Shown here: one piece after another, positions 39,948 to 49,276 of the stretch
Position numbering within the stretch: position 1 is the first letter of the stretch
Layout of the letters: every line of letters starts with the position of its first letter
Source of the DNA: Streptomyces scabiei 87.22
Lineage (GTDB): Bacteria > Actinomycetota > Actinomycetes > Streptomycetales > Streptomycetaceae
Direction of reading: 5' to 3'
Length of the DNA: 64,000 nucleotides
Assembly (NCBI RefSeq): GCF_000091305.1
Contig: NC_013929.1
Location: 6,262,001 to 6,326,000, forward strand
Made by a program: the position numbers and the translations under genes
Notes under the pieces: generated by a model
The model's database searches: none
Seen by the model: only the letters and a program-made list of their open reading frames with translations
What the model was told of the DNA's origin: nothing

Positions 39948-40298
39948 AGCGACGACGGTACCGGCGCGCACCGCGCAACACCCGCCCCCGCGCGCACTCC
40001 CGCGCTCATAGGCACCGTCGCACCCCGGCCCGCGCTCGCCCCAACGGCCCTATGACCAGCCGAACCGGTGACACCACAGGTGAGTTCGCCCACAACGGCC
40101 CCTGGCGGAGGAGCGACCCACCCTTTTGCGCCTTACGCTCGACGGACCGCACCACTCTCGTTGCACCCACGCCCGAACTTCGCAACCCCGCCAACTGCAA
40201 TCTGCAATCCGCAACCCGTCTGCACGTCACGACCGACAAGACACGACTGACACGACACGACTGTCACGACTTCACGCCAGCGCGGAGGTTCCGCTCTT
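39948..40298. other. Non-coding stretch with tandem heptamers upstream of the MBL-fold gene
   Basis: No gene is supported here. Three adjacent 7-mers, ACTGCAA, TCTGCAA and TCCGCAA (40194-40214), share the core (C/T)GCAA, and a further TTCGCAA lies at 40179. They are about 85-105 bases before the MBL-fold gene, where an activator could bind. A stretch of CACGAC repeats (about 40240-40270) follows. Confidence 0.4.
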
Positions 40299-41051
40299 AT
40301 GAAGCTCACTGTCGTCGGCTGCTCGGGGTCGTTCCCGTCCGCGGAATCGGCCTGTTCGAGCTACCTCGTAGAGGCCGACGGCTTCCGGCTGCTCCTCGAC
40401 ATGGGCAACGGTGCCCTCGGCGAGCTGCAGCGCCACTGCGGTCTCTACGACCTCGACGCGATCTTCCTCAGCCATCTGCACGCCGACCACTGCATCGACA
40501 TGTGCGCGTACTTCGTCGCACGCTACTACCGCCATGACGGCGGCCGCTGCGACCCCATCCCGGTCTACGGACCGGAGGGCACCGAGCAGCGCCTGACCAC
40601 GGCCTACGCCGACACCCCGTCCGCGTCCTCCATGAGCGAGGTCTTCGACTTCCACACGGTCAAGCCGGGCACGTTCGAGATCGGCCCCTTCACCGTCCAC
40701 ACGGAGCGGGTCGCCCACCCCGTCGAGGCGTACGGCATCCGGATCGAGCACGGCGGCCGGGTCCTGACGTACTCCGGGGACACCGGTGTCACCGACACCC
40801 TGGACGAACTGGCGCGCGGCGCCGACCTGTTCCTGTGCGAGGCCGCCTTCACGCACGGCAAGGAGAACATCCCGGACCTCCACCTCAACGGCCGCGAGGC
40901 CGGGGAGACGGCCGCCCGCGCGGGCGCCCGTCGTCTCGTGCTCACGCACGTCCCGCCGTGGACCGACCCGCAGGTCAACCTCGTCGACGCCCGCGCGGTG
41001 TACGACGGCCCGGTGGAGCTGGCGGTGCCCAGGGTGTCGTACGAGATCTGA
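40299..41051 (+). CDS. Metallo-beta-lactamase-fold hydrolase (RNase Z-like)
   Basis: The 250-residue MBL-fold protein has the zinc motif HLHADH (about 59-64), an upstream MKLTVVGCSGSFPS strand, and downstream metal ligands in VLTYSGDTGVTD and the LVLTHVPPW segment. It resembles RNase Z and related phosphodiesterases, but I do not see the exosite arm of true RNase Z, so the substrate may be a cyclic nucleotide or other phosphodiester. GCGGAGGTT before the ATG fixes the start. It shares a bidirectional terminator with nagE2. Confidence 0.85.
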   Translation: MKLTVVGCSGSFPSAESACSSYLVEADGFRLLLDMGNGALGELQRHCGLYDLDAIFLSHLHADHCIDMCAYFVARYYRHDGGRCDPIPVYGPEGTEQRLTTAYADTPSASSMSEVFDFHTVKPGTFEIGPFTVHTERVAHPVEAYGIRIEHGGRVLTYSGDTGVTDTLDELARGADLFLCEAAFTHGKENIPDLHLNGREAGETAARAGARRLVLTHVPPWTDPQVNLVDARAVYDGPVELAVPRVSYEI

Positions 41052-41062
41052 ATGCGGTACGT

Positions 41063-41113
41063 GAACGGCGGCGGGCCCCCGGAGCGACACGCTCCGGGGG
41101 CCCGCCGCCGTTC
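41063..41113. terminator. Bidirectional terminator between the MBL-fold gene and nagE2
   Basis: A 23-bp perfect stem (41063-41085 with 41091-41113; arms begin GAACGGCGGCGGGCCC) with a 5-base loop lies between two converging genes. It should stop transcription from both sides. Confidence 0.85.
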
Positions 41114-41122
41114 GGCCGCCGC

Positions 41123-42373
41123 TCACGCCTTGGTGAGGTCCTCCACCTCCTCCTCGGGCTCACGGCCCGGCGTCGGCAGGTTGAACCTGGTGATGGCGAA
41201 GCGGAAGACGACGTAGTAGATCGCGCCGAAGGCCAGGCCGATCGGGATGATCAGCCAGGGCTTGGTGGCCAGGTTCCAGTTGAGGCCGTAGTCGATGGCG
41301 CCCGCGGAGAACGTGAAGCCCGCGTGGACACCGAGCGCCCAGGTGACGGCCATGGAGATGGCGGTGAGCACCGCGTGGATCACGTACAGCAGCGGGGCGA
41401 TGAACATGAACGAGAACTCGATCGGCTCGGTCACACCGGTCACGAAGGAGGTCAGCGCGAGCGAGATCATCATGCCCATCACGGCCTTGCGGCGCTCGGG
41501 GCGAGCGGAGTGCGCGATCGCGATCGCGGCGGCCGGCAGACCGAACATCATGATCGGGAAGAAGCCCGACATGAACTGACCGGCGGTCGGGTCACCGGCG
41601 AAGAAGCGGTTCAGGTCACCGTGCACGACGGTGCCGGCAGCGTTGGTGAAGTCGCCGATCTGGAACCAGGAGACGGTGTTGACGAACTGGTGCATGCCGA
41701 TCGGGATCAGCGCGCGGTTGATCAGACCGAACAGACCGGCCCCCGTCGCGCCCAGCCCGGTGATCCACTCGCCGGCGTCGGAGATGACCCCGCCGATGGG
41801 CTCCCAGACCAGACCGAAGAAGACGCCCATCGCGGTACCGACGAAGGCCATGATGATCGGGACGAGTCGGCGGCCGTTGAAGAAGCCGAGCCAGTCCACC
41901 AGCTGCTTGCGGTGGTAGCGCTGCCACAGCACGGCGGAGAGCAGGCCCATGAGGATGCCGCCGAGGACACCCGGGTTGTTGTAGGTCGCGGCCGCGTCGG
42001 CGCCGGCCTGTACCTTGGCCTCGGTGACGGGGAAGGCCTTCAGGACGTTGCTGTAGACCAGGAAGCCGACCAGGGCGGCCAGCGCGGTCGAGCCGTCCGA
42101 CTTCTTGGCGAAGCCGATCGCGACACCGATGCAGAACAGCATCGGCAGGTTGTCGAAGATGGCGCCACCGGCCGTGGCGAAGACCGCCGTGACCTTGTCG
42201 GGCAGGTTCAGCTTCTCCTGTACGTCGGCCTGGCCGAGGCGGAGCAGGATGCCCGCCGCCGGCAGCACGGCGATGGGCAGCTGCAGGCTGCGGCCGATCT
42301 TCTGCAGGCCCTGGAAAAGACCGGATCCCCACTTCTTCGCGGGGGCCGCCGTTGGCGCGGTGGCAGTGCTCAT
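41123..42373 (-). CDS. nagE2: PTS N-acetylglucosamine permease, EIIC subunit
   Basis: The 416-residue, multi-span glucose/GlcNAc-type EIIC begins with KIGRSLQLPIAVLPAAGILLRLG and contains NGRRLVPIIMAF, LIPIGMHQFVNTVSWFQIGDF and TGVTEPIEFSFMFIAP, the family hallmarks. It transports and passes phosphate to GlcNAc, working with a separate EIIB, NagF, encoded at 59820. Two DasR-type dre operators lie 19-51 bases upstream of its start, so it should be repressed by DasR and induced by GlcNAc-6-P. The bottromycin cluster begins directly upstream of its promoter. Confidence 0.92.
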   Translation of the reverse strand: MSTATAPTAAPAKKWGSGLFQGLQKIGRSLQLPIAVLPAAGILLRLGQADVQEKLNLPDKVTAVFATAGGAIFDNLPMLFCIGVAIGFAKKSDGSTALAALVGFLVYSNVLKAFPVTEAKVQAGADAAATYNNPGVLGGILMGLLSAVLWQRYHRKQLVDWLGFFNGRRLVPIIMAFVGTAMGVFFGLVWEPIGGVISDAGEWITGLGATGAGLFGLINRALIPIGMHQFVNTVSWFQIGDFTNAAGTVVHGDLNRFFAGDPTAGQFMSGFFPIMMFGLPAAAIAIAHSARPERRKAVMGMMISLALTSFVTGVTEPIEFSFMFIAPLLYVIHAVLTAISMAVTWALGVHAGFTFSAGAIDYGLNWNLATKPWLIIPIGLAFGAIYYVVFRFAITRFNLPTPGREPEEEVEDLTKA

Positions 42374-42391
42374 GGACTTCCTCCATCGGGT

Positions 42392-42424
42392 GGTGGTCTA
42401 CACCACTCAGTGGTGTAGACCTGT
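42392..42424. promoter_or_regulatory. Two DasR (dre) operators of nagE2
   Basis: GGTGGTCTACACCACT (42392-42407) and AGTGGTGTAGACCTGT (42409-42424) both match the dre consensus ACTGGTCTAGACCANT around the TGGTNTANACCA core. Two dre sites in front of nagE2 are known from S. coelicolor. Confidence 0.85.
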
Positions 42425-42533
42425 TGTAGCAGATGGGGGACGGGATCAGGAAGCCTCGATTCCCACCAGGATTCCGACGGGATTCCGGGCCGCTCACGGG
42501 CGGCTCGCGCGGGTCGCGGCGCGCGTCCCGGGC

Positions 42534-43976
42534 CTACGCGCCGAGCGCGCGCAGCGTCTCGATCAAGGTCCGCACCGCGAACCCGGTACCGCCGTAAGGG
42601 ACTTCGGCGTACGGGCCCTCGTCGTTGTACGCGGGCGCGGCGATGTCCAGATGGGCCCAGCGGACGCCCGCGGCGACGAAGTCCTGGAGGAAGAGCGCGG
42701 CCTGCACGGTGTCCCCGTGCCGGTGCGAACAGTTCACCCGGTCCGCCACGGCGGACCGCAGATGGCGGCGCTCGTGGGCGAGCAGCGGCAGCCGGCAGAA
42801 CGACTCCCCGGCCCGCTCCGACGCGGCCAGCACCGTCCGGGCCAGCCGCTCGTCCGGCGTGAACAGGACCGCCGTCCGGGTGCCGAGCGCGTGCACCGCG
42901 GCCGAGGTGAGGGTGGCCACGTCGATGACCAGGTCGGCGCGGTCCGGGCCGGGCCCGGACGCGCGGACCAGCACGTCGGCCAGCACCACCCGGCCCTCGT
43001 TGTCGGTGTGGGTGATCTCCGTCGTCGTACCGTCCAGATGGGTCACGACGTCACCCACCCGAAGGGCTCCGCCGTCCGGCATGTTCTCCGCGAGGGGCAG
43101 ATGGCCGCGTATCCGCAGGGGCAGGCCGAGCGGGGGCAGGGCCGTCAGGGCCGCCACGACGGCCGCCGCGCCGGCCATGTCGGCCTTCATCGCGTGCCGC
43201 TCGTCCGACGGCTTCAGGGACAGCCCGCCGGAGTCGAACGTGACCCCCTTGCCGACCAGCCCGACCGTGAGGACCGGCTCGCCCCCGGGCGGGTCGTACG
43301 TCAGCTCCACGTACCGGGGCGGCTCCGCCGAGCCCCGGCCCACGGCGGCCAGGCCCGTGAGACCCAGCTCCGTCAGGCCGGCCGGCTCGTACACCGCGCA
43401 GCCGAGGCCGGCGGCGTGCGCCAGCTCGCGGATCCGGTCGGCGAACACCGGGGGCGTCAGATCGCCGGCCGGGCGGTTGACGAGGTCGCGGGCGAGACAG
43501 GTGGCCTCGGCGGCGGCCAGGCCCTCGGCGGCCGCCCGCCGCTCGCCGGTCACCACCACCACCTCGGCCAGCGGGCTCGCGGCCCGGGCGGAGCGGTACT
43601 CGTCGTAGCGGTACAGGCCCAGCACCGCGCCCTCCGCCACGGCCCGGGCGCGGTCGGCCGCCGGGACCCCGCTCTCGTCGGCCAGGGCGAGCTCCAGCCG
43701 CAGCGTGCGGGCGGGGCCCGCGGCCCGTACCGCGGCCGCCGCCGCGGTACGGAACGTGGCGGCCGTGGCCGCGCCCGCCGGCCCCAGGCCCACGTTCAGC
43801 GCCACCGCGCCTCCGTCCGCGGACGGCTCGGCGACCACCTGCCCGGGACGCGCCACGAAACCCCGGCGGCGGCTGAAGGCGCCGACGGCCGCACCGGTGT
43901 GCCGGCCGTACGCGACGACGTCGGCCGGGCGGTCCGCCGCGCGGGCGGTGACGTCTTCGGCGACGACCCGGGTCAT
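42534..43976 (-). CDS. btmM: M17 leucyl-aminopeptidase-like enzyme of bottromycin biosynthesis
   Basis: The 480-residue M17 peptidase has the two-metal site (VGKGVTFDSGGLSLK, MKADMAGAAA, HTDNEGRVVLAD). Its homologue BotP removes the initiator Met from the modified precursor, exposing Gly2, whose amine closes the macrolactamidine. It is the last gene of the minus-strand operon that begins with the precursor gene, 4 bases after btmL. The ATG at 43976 (MTRVVAEDV) is chosen; the long upstream in-frame extension overlaps btmL and is rejected. No obvious terminator separates it from nagE2. Confidence 0.93.
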   Translation of the reverse strand: MTRVVAEDVTARAADRPADVVAYGRHTGAAVGAFSRRRGFVARPGQVVAEPSADGGAVALNVGLGPAGAATAATFRTAAAAAVRAAGPARTLRLELALADESGVPAADRARAVAEGAVLGLYRYDEYRSARAASPLAEVVVVTGERRAAAEGLAAAEATCLARDLVNRPAGDLTPPVFADRIRELAHAAGLGCAVYEPAGLTELGLTGLAAVGRGSAEPPRYVELTYDPPGGEPVLTVGLVGKGVTFDSGGLSLKPSDERHAMKADMAGAAAVVAALTALPPLGLPLRIRGHLPLAENMPDGGALRVGDVVTHLDGTTTEITHTDNEGRVVLADVLVRASGPGPDRADLVIDVATLTSAAVHALGTRTAVLFTPDERLARTVLAASERAGESFCRLPLLAHERRHLRSAVADRVNCSHRHGDTVQAALFLQDFVAAGVRWAHLDIAAPAYNDEGPYAEVPYGGTGFAVRTLIETLRALGA

Positions 43977-43980
43977 GCGG

Positions 43981-44553
43981 TCATACGCGCTCGTACCGGG
44001 TGCCCGACTCGTCGCGCCGCAGCAGCTCCTCGTCCACGAGCGCCCTGCGCAGGGTGACCCAGTCGTCGAACCACTGCCCGCAGATCGCGTTGACCTTGGC
44101 CTCTGCGTACGTGACCCCGGGCTCGAAGGAGTCGGCCACGACGCTGAGGACCCGGGTGCGGGTCTCCGCCTTGCCGGGGATCGACGTGAGCCGCCCCTTG
44201 CGGAAGTAGGCCCCCGCGCCGTCACCGCCGCCCCGTCCGGAGATCCGCACCTCCGCCTGGACGGCCAGCCGGAAGGTGTCCTCGATCAGCCGGTAGGTGC
44301 GCGCGTCGGCGTCGTACGCGGCGATCCGCCCGTCGACGAGCTTGCTCAGGGCGGCGGCGGCCGCCGCCGGGCGCAGCCCCGCCCGCTCGGCCACCTCGGC
44401 CGCGGAGGTCGCGCCGAGCGCGAGGGCGGCGAAGGCGTCACGCCGGTCGGTCTGGGCGAGGACGCCGATCAGATCGCGGCAGGACGGCGGCAGGTCCTGG
44501 GCGCGGGGCCGGTCCTCGGCGGGAATCCGGTCATCGGTGGAGGCCGTGGTCAT
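43981..44553 (-). CDS. btmL: Bottromycin cluster regulator, winged helix with DUF2087
   Basis: The 190-residue protein has an N-terminal winged-helix region (RDAFAALALGATSAAEVAERAGLRPAAAAAALSKLVDGRI) and a C-terminal DUF2087 domain (SFEPGVTYAEAKVNAICGQWFDDWVTLRRALVDEELL). It matches BtmL/BotR, the only transcription factor of the cluster, reported to modulate bottromycin gene expression. Its ATG lies 119 bases downstream of btmK's end, the largest gap in the operon apart from that before btmD, so it may have its own promoter. Confidence 0.9.
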   Translation of the reverse strand: MTTASTDDRIPAEDRPRAQDLPPSCRDLIGVLAQTDRRDAFAALALGATSAAEVAERAGLRPAAAAAALSKLVDGRIAAYDADARTYRLIEDTFRLAVQAEVRISGRGGGDGAGAYFRKGRLTSIPGKAETRTRVLSVVADSFEPGVTYAEAKVNAICGQWFDDWVTLRRALVDEELLRRDESGTRYERV

Positions 44554-44672
44554 GGCGAGTCAACTTCCGGTTCGTGGTGCGGCGTTGTACGGGAGCTGTG
44601 CACGGTGATCCTCTACGAGTACCGCGCGGACGCCCGGTCGCCGCAATCGGGAAACGCCGTACGGGGCCGGTT

Positions 44673-46631
44673 TCAGCCAGACCGCCGTGCGGAATGCGTG
44701 GGCGTGAGCGTGAGCGGTACGGCGGTCCGGGATCTGCGGGGAGTTCCCTTGCGGGGCGGGGTGCGATAGGCGGAGGGCGATTCCCGCACCGGGAGGGCGA
44801 TGACCTTGCTGCCCTCGATGTAGACCCACCTTTTCTCCTGCCACTCGTGGAGCTTCTCCAGGGGGTCGTCCCGGCGGGGCGGGCTCTGGAGATCACGGAA
44901 CCGGGTGCCGCCGACGACCGCGCGGAACAGCCGTGCGTCCTCGCCGCGCAGGACGGTCGTACCGGCGGGCAGACCGGGCCGCCGGTCGGCGAGGGTCACG
45001 GCGTCGAAGCCGAGCCGGTAGGTGAAACGTGCCTGGTGATGACTGGTACGCCAGTGGTGGACCGCCGTCGCCAGCCGGGCGCGGACGGCGGTGTTGCGGG
45101 GGTCCTCGGCGAAGTCTCCCTCGAAGTGGTAGGCGAGGTCCCACAGGTCGCCGGGGGAGAGCCGGGGGTAGGCGTACCGGTAGCCCGGCAGCGGGCTGGT
45201 CAGGGTGAGGCCGTAGTCCTGCGGGCGTTCCACGTACGGGCTGAACCGGTCGAAGTGCACGGCCAGGATGTCGTTGTCGGGCGGTTCCAGATGGGTCAGG
45301 GAAGGCAGCAGATCGATCTGGGTGAGCATCGATTCCGGGGTCTCGTGGGGAAATCCGGTGAGGATGTTCCACACCGGCAGGACACCGAATTCGGCGCAGC
45401 CGAGCAGGAACCGGATGTTCTGGAAAGCGGTCGCGCCCTTTTTCAGCAGCCGGAGACCCTCGGTGCTCAGGCTCTCGATCCCCGGCTGCACGGAACGGAC
45501 CCCGGCCCGGCGGGCGGCCCGGATGTCGGCCCATTCCATGTTCGCCTTGACCTCGAAGAACAGGGAGTGGTCGGTGGCGAGTTTCTCGACCAGGGGGAGG
45601 GCCGTGTCGAGGTACTTGAGGTCGAGAATGTTGTCGACGGCGAAGAAGTCGAGGACGCCGTAGCGGTCCATGAGGTGGCGCAGTTCGTCGGCGACGGTGT
45701 CGGGGTTCTTGCTGCGGTACGTCATGCTCGCGCCGTTGAGTCCGCAGAAGGTGCAGTGGGTCTTGGCGCCCCACCAGCAGCCGCGGGAGAACTCCACGGG
45801 CAGGGTGATCTCGGGTTCGAGGGTGTGCAGTCCGGCGGCGTGCAACTGCTCGAAGAAGCCGTCGTAGTCGGGGGTGGGCACCTCCAGCGACCGGCCCGCG
45901 GAGATGGGGGTCGGTGCGCTGCCGGGGGCGGCGGGCAGGCGGGTGATCAGACGGCCGTGGGAGTGGGGTGGTTCGCCCGCTGCGACCTGGCGGAGGAGGG
46001 TGACGAAGGCGTCCTCGCCGGGGCCGTCCACGATCGCGTCGACGGCGGGGTAGTGGGCGAGCAGCGCGCGGCCCATGGAGCCCTCGCAGTTGCTGCCGCC
46101 GAGCACGATCACCCCGCCGTAGCCCAGCTCCCGCAGCCGCTCGGCCACCGCCAGCGTCGGACCGTTCTGGCTGAAGGTGCTGGTGAACCCGATGACGTCC
46201 GGGGCGGATTCCAGCAACGCGGCGGCGGTGTGCTCCACATGGCGGTCCGCCACCGCGCGCAGCGCGTCGACCAGTTCGATCGTGGCGTCCTCGACGCCCT
46301 GGGCGCGCAGCATCCGGAAGTACTCCTCGCGCGGCGCGGATCCGCCGTCGCGGCAGGCGAAGATCCAGTCGCCGACGGACAGTTGGTACAGCCCTTCGGA
46401 CACCGTCTCGTACGCGTCCGACCACTCGGCGTCCCGCATGCCGAGGGCCGTGCGGGCCAGGCCGTAGAAGGAGAGGTAGGCGTAGTGCGAGTCGGCCCGC
46501 CACCGCTCGGCGCGGGCGACGGCCCGCAACGTGCCCACCTGGATGGACGGACGCCGTACGTTGTTCCACGGCATCGACACGAGGGCCACGCGGCCGGGGG
46601 CGGCGGGGCCGGTCGGGGTCGTTTCGGTCAT
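44673..46631 (-). CDS. btmK: Cobalamin-dependent radical SAM C-methyltransferase
   Basis: The 652-residue enzyme has an N-terminal B12-binding region (VALVSMPWNN...; GGVIVLGGSNCEGSMGRALLA) and a radical SAM core with the unusual cluster motif Cys285-x7-Cys293-x2-Cys296 (CWWGAKTHCTFC), instead of the common C-x3-C-x2-C. It belongs to the class B RiPP methyltransferases that methylate sp3 carbons. As I recall from mutant studies, BtmK (BotRMT3) methylates the core proline. Large parts are almost identical to btmC at DNA level. Its stop is 7 bases upstream of... the cluster gap before btmL, and it follows btmJ closely. Confidence 0.93.
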   Translation of the reverse strand: MTETTPTGPAAPGRVALVSMPWNNVRRPSIQVGTLRAVARAERWRADSHYAYLSFYGLARTALGMRDAEWSDAYETVSEGLYQLSVGDWIFACRDGGSAPREEYFRMLRAQGVEDATIELVDALRAVADRHVEHTAAALLESAPDVIGFTSTFSQNGPTLAVAERLRELGYGGVIVLGGSNCEGSMGRALLAHYPAVDAIVDGPGEDAFVTLLRQVAAGEPPHSHGRLITRLPAAPGSAPTPISAGRSLEVPTPDYDGFFEQLHAAGLHTLEPEITLPVEFSRGCWWGAKTHCTFCGLNGASMTYRSKNPDTVADELRHLMDRYGVLDFFAVDNILDLKYLDTALPLVEKLATDHSLFFEVKANMEWADIRAARRAGVRSVQPGIESLSTEGLRLLKKGATAFQNIRFLLGCAEFGVLPVWNILTGFPHETPESMLTQIDLLPSLTHLEPPDNDILAVHFDRFSPYVERPQDYGLTLTSPLPGYRYAYPRLSPGDLWDLAYHFEGDFAEDPRNTAVRARLATAVHHWRTSHHQARFTYRLGFDAVTLADRRPGLPAGTTVLRGEDARLFRAVVGGTRFRDLQSPPRRDDPLEKLHEWQEKRWVYIEGSKVIALPVRESPSAYRTPPRKGTPRRSRTAVPLTLTPTHSARRSG

Positions 46632-46638
46632 GGCGCCC

Positions 46639-47865
46639 TCACCAGACGAGCCTCAGGTCGTAGGAGTTGCGCAGGAAACGCGGCTCGGTGGCGCGCTGCC
46701 CGGGATGCGGGGCGTAGTCCGGGACGAGGGCGTGCCACTCCTCCAGGGCCACCAGGATCTGGGCCCGCGCGAAGGCCGCGCCGAGGCACTGGTGGGGCCC
46801 GGTGCCGAAGGCGATGTGCGGGTTGCGCGGGCGGCCGAAGTCGATCCGTCCGGGCTCCGGGAACACCTCGGGGTCGTGGTTGGCGAGGGCGAGCGGGAGC
46901 AGCACGGTGTCGCCCCGGTCGGCGACCCCGCCCGCGCCGCCGGTCGCGGCCTGCCGGCCCGGGTACATGCACGAGTTGACGCGCAGGAACTCCTCCACCG
47001 CCGGCGGCCGGGCCTCGGGCGCGGCCAGGAACCGCCGCCGGTCCTCCTCGTGGTGCGCGAGGTGCTGGACCGCGTTGGCCAGGTGGTTCACCGTCGAGTC
47101 GACACCGGCCAGGAACAGCGTGCACAGCAGGGAGGCACGGTCGTCGTCGCTGACGGGGGTGCCGTCGATCTCCCAGCCGAAGCTGGCGGTGGTCAGGTCG
47201 TCGGCCGGCTCCGCGCGCCGCCGGGCGACATGCTCACGGGCGAACCGCTCCAGCGCCGGGAGCCCGAGTTCGCCGTACGCCGCCACCCGGGGATCCGGCG
47301 CCGAACGGGAGTCGATCATCGCCCGGTCGATGGCGAGGAGCAGGTCGAACGCGTCCGGCGGCCAGCCCACCGCCGTCATCAGGTTGTCCAGGACGTACGG
47401 CCGGGCGAAGTCCTCGTTGAAGGACACCTCGCCCTTGTCCAGGAACTCCTCGATGCGCCGCCGGGCGCCCGCCCGCACCGACGGAGTCAGCTCCCGCACC
47501 CGCTGGGGGGTGAACCAGGCGCCCAGCCGCTGCCGCCACGCCGTGTGTTCACGGCCCTCGACGGTCAACGGGATCCAGCGCTCCTCCTCCGCGCCCTCCG
47601 CCGCGCTGACCCGGCCGACGGTGAAGGTGCCCTCGTCCTTGAAGGCGTCCACGATCCCGTCGTACGTCGTCAGCACCCAGAAGCCCCGGTCGCTGTAGAA
47701 GGCGCCGTGCTCACCCGCGTGCGCGGCGGCCGCGTCACGGTACTGCTGCGGGGCGGCGAAGAAGTCGAAGTCCACGGGGCAGCGGGCCCCCTGTCCGGCG
47801 GGGCCGGGTTCCGCGGGGTGTTCCGCCCCGGGCCCGGTGCGGTCGGTTTCCCGGTCAGCCTGCAT
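46639..47865 (-). CDS. btmJ: Cytochrome P450, oxidative decarboxylase of bottromycin
   Basis: A 408-residue P450 with the I-helix oxygen-binding motif FLAGVDST and the haem loop FGTGPHQCLGAAFAR (axial Cys360). BotCYP, its homologue, oxidatively decarboxylates the C-terminal thiazoline to the thiazole found in mature bottromycin. Helper ferredoxin and reductase genes are absent, so general cellular partners are needed. The ATG at 47865 (MQADRETDRTG) overlaps the end of btmI by 11 bases; the in-frame extension to 48003 is rejected. Confidence 0.93.
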   Translation of the reverse strand: MQADRETDRTGPGAEHPAEPGPAGQGARCPVDFDFFAAPQQYRDAAAAHAGEHGAFYSDRGFWVLTTYDGIVDAFKDEGTFTVGRVSAAEGAEEERWIPLTVEGREHTAWRQRLGAWFTPQRVRELTPSVRAGARRRIEEFLDKGEVSFNEDFARPYVLDNLMTAVGWPPDAFDLLLAIDRAMIDSRSAPDPRVAAYGELGLPALERFAREHVARRRAEPADDLTTASFGWEIDGTPVSDDDRASLLCTLFLAGVDSTVNHLANAVQHLAHHEEDRRRFLAAPEARPPAVEEFLRVNSCMYPGRQAATGGAGGVADRGDTVLLPLALANHDPEVFPEPGRIDFGRPRNPHIAFGTGPHQCLGAAFARAQILVALEEWHALVPDYAPHPGQRATEPRFLRNSYDLRLVW

Positions 47866-49276
47866 GGGCTGTCTCCTTCGTCGGTCGGCCGGTGGTGACC
47901 GGCGGGTCGAGGGCGCCCCGGGCCCAGTCGGAGGCGTCCAGTCCGGCCGCGGCCAGCCGGAGCGCCCACAGCCGGTCGAGGTCGGTGCCGTCGAGGAGGA
48001 CACCGTCGACCAGCACCGCGTCGGGCCGCGCCAGGGCCGTCACCTCGCTTCCGGGCGGGCGCCGGTAGAGGACCAGGTCGGCTGGTCCGCCCGGCACCGG
48101 CCCCGCCCGTCGCCCCATGGCCGCGTACGCGTTCGTGGTCGCCGCCCGCAGGACGGCGGCGAAGCCGAGCCCGGCGCGGGACAGTTCGGCCAGCTCCTTG
48201 TGGAAGGAGGGGCCGGCGAGGACGAACGGGTTGCCGCAGTCGGTGCCGGCCAGCAGCGGGGTGCCCGCCTCGTGGAGCGCGCGGGCGATCCGGCCCAGCC
48301 CGTCGACGAGCCCTCCACGCCGGCGCGCTTCGCCGGGGTCCAGCCGCAGGGCCTCGCGGGCCGCCGCCTGCCAGCCCCGGCTGCGGCCCTCGTCCACCGC
48401 CCGGAGGGCCGTGCGGGAGGGGCGGGTGTACCGGCGTTCACCGGTGCGGGCCCGCCAGCAGACGAGGGTGGGGCAGACGAAGTGGCCGGGAGCGGCCCCG
48501 CCGGGTGCCGGCCGGTCGCGCAGCGCCGCCGCCAGCGCGTCCCAGCGCCGCTCGGGCGGCAGCCGGAAGACATTGGGCACGATGCCGTACAGATGCTCGG
48601 AGGTGCGCATAGTGCGACGGGCCAGATCCAGCGGCACCGCCTCGGGGACATGGCCCACGACGGGCAGTCCGGCCCGTTCCGCCGCCCGGACCAGGACCTC
48701 GAACACTGGCCGCTCGACGTCGTCGTACACCTTGACGCCGTCGAAACCGAAGGCCAGCGCGTCCTCGACCACCTGCCGGACCGACCGGGCGCCGTCCACC
48801 ACGGTGACCCCCTGCGGGATCCGCGACCGGGGCCCGTCGACCACCCCGGCGGTCACCCAGGGCCGGGGCACGACGGCGTGCCGGGCGCGGTGCACACCCG
48901 CGGCGTACAGATGGGCCGGCTCGCCCCACAGCTGCCGGAAGCCGGTGACACCGTGGACGAGCAGGCCCGCGAGGTCGGCGGCGGACGAGACGTGCGCGTG
49001 GGAGTCGACGAAGCCCGGCACGGCGTACGCGGACGGCTCGGCCGGGCTCCCGTCGGCGGCGGGCCGGGACGGCGTCCAAGCGGTGACCGTCCCGTCGGTC
49101 ACCGTCAGATCGTGTGGGGGACCGGGCCGCCCGGTGGCGGGGTCGACGAGGCACACGGCCCGCAGCCGGTGCCCGCGCCCCCGCTCCGCCAGCTCCTCCA
49201 GCGCCCGCACCAGCGGCTCGCCCTCGGGCAGCAGTCCCCGGCGGCGCCGCCACATGGTGTCCTCGGTGGCCGTCAT
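47855..49276 (-). CDS. btmI: Amidohydrolase that removes the bottromycin follower peptide
   Basis: The 473-residue metal-dependent amidohydrolase has HxH in FVDSHAHV, a Lys/Asp region FDGVKVYDDV, GHVPEAV, and the late metal ligand GTDCGNPF. The homologue PurAH/BotAH hydrolyses the amide after the thiazoline once the macroamidine is closed. This drives the reversible cyclisation forward. The ATG at 49276 overlaps the btmH stop (ATGA), and longer in-frame starts run inside btmH and are rejected. Coupled on both sides. Confidence 0.92.
   Translation of the reverse strand: MTATEDTMWRRRRGLLPEGEPLVRALEELAERGRGHRLRAVCLVDPATGRPGPPHDLTVTDGTVTAWTPSRPAADGSPAEPSAYAVPGFVDSHAHVSSAADLAGLLVHGVTGFRQLWGEPAHLYAAGVHRARHAVVPRPWVTAGVVDGPRSRIPQGVTVVDGARSVRQVVEDALAFGFDGVKVYDDVERPVFEVLVRAAERAGLPVVGHVPEAVPLDLARRTMRTSEHLYGIVPNVFRLPPERRWDALAAALRDRPAPGGAAPGHFVCPTLVCWRARTGERRYTRPSRTALRAVDEGRSRGWQAAAREALRLDPGEARRRGGLVDGLGRIARALHEAGTPLLAGTDCGNPFVLAGPSFHKELAELSRAGLGFAAVLRAATTNAYAAMGRRAGPVPGGPADLVLYRRPPGSEVTALARPDAVLVDGVLLDGTDLDRLWALRLAAAGLDASDWARGALDPPVTTGRPTKETAHAG

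Noticed and set aside
41123..42373. Reading nagE2 as part of the bottromycin cluster
   Set aside because: It is a housekeeping GlcNAc PTS permease with dre sites and a conserved chromosomal neighbourhood. Only its position links it to the cluster.
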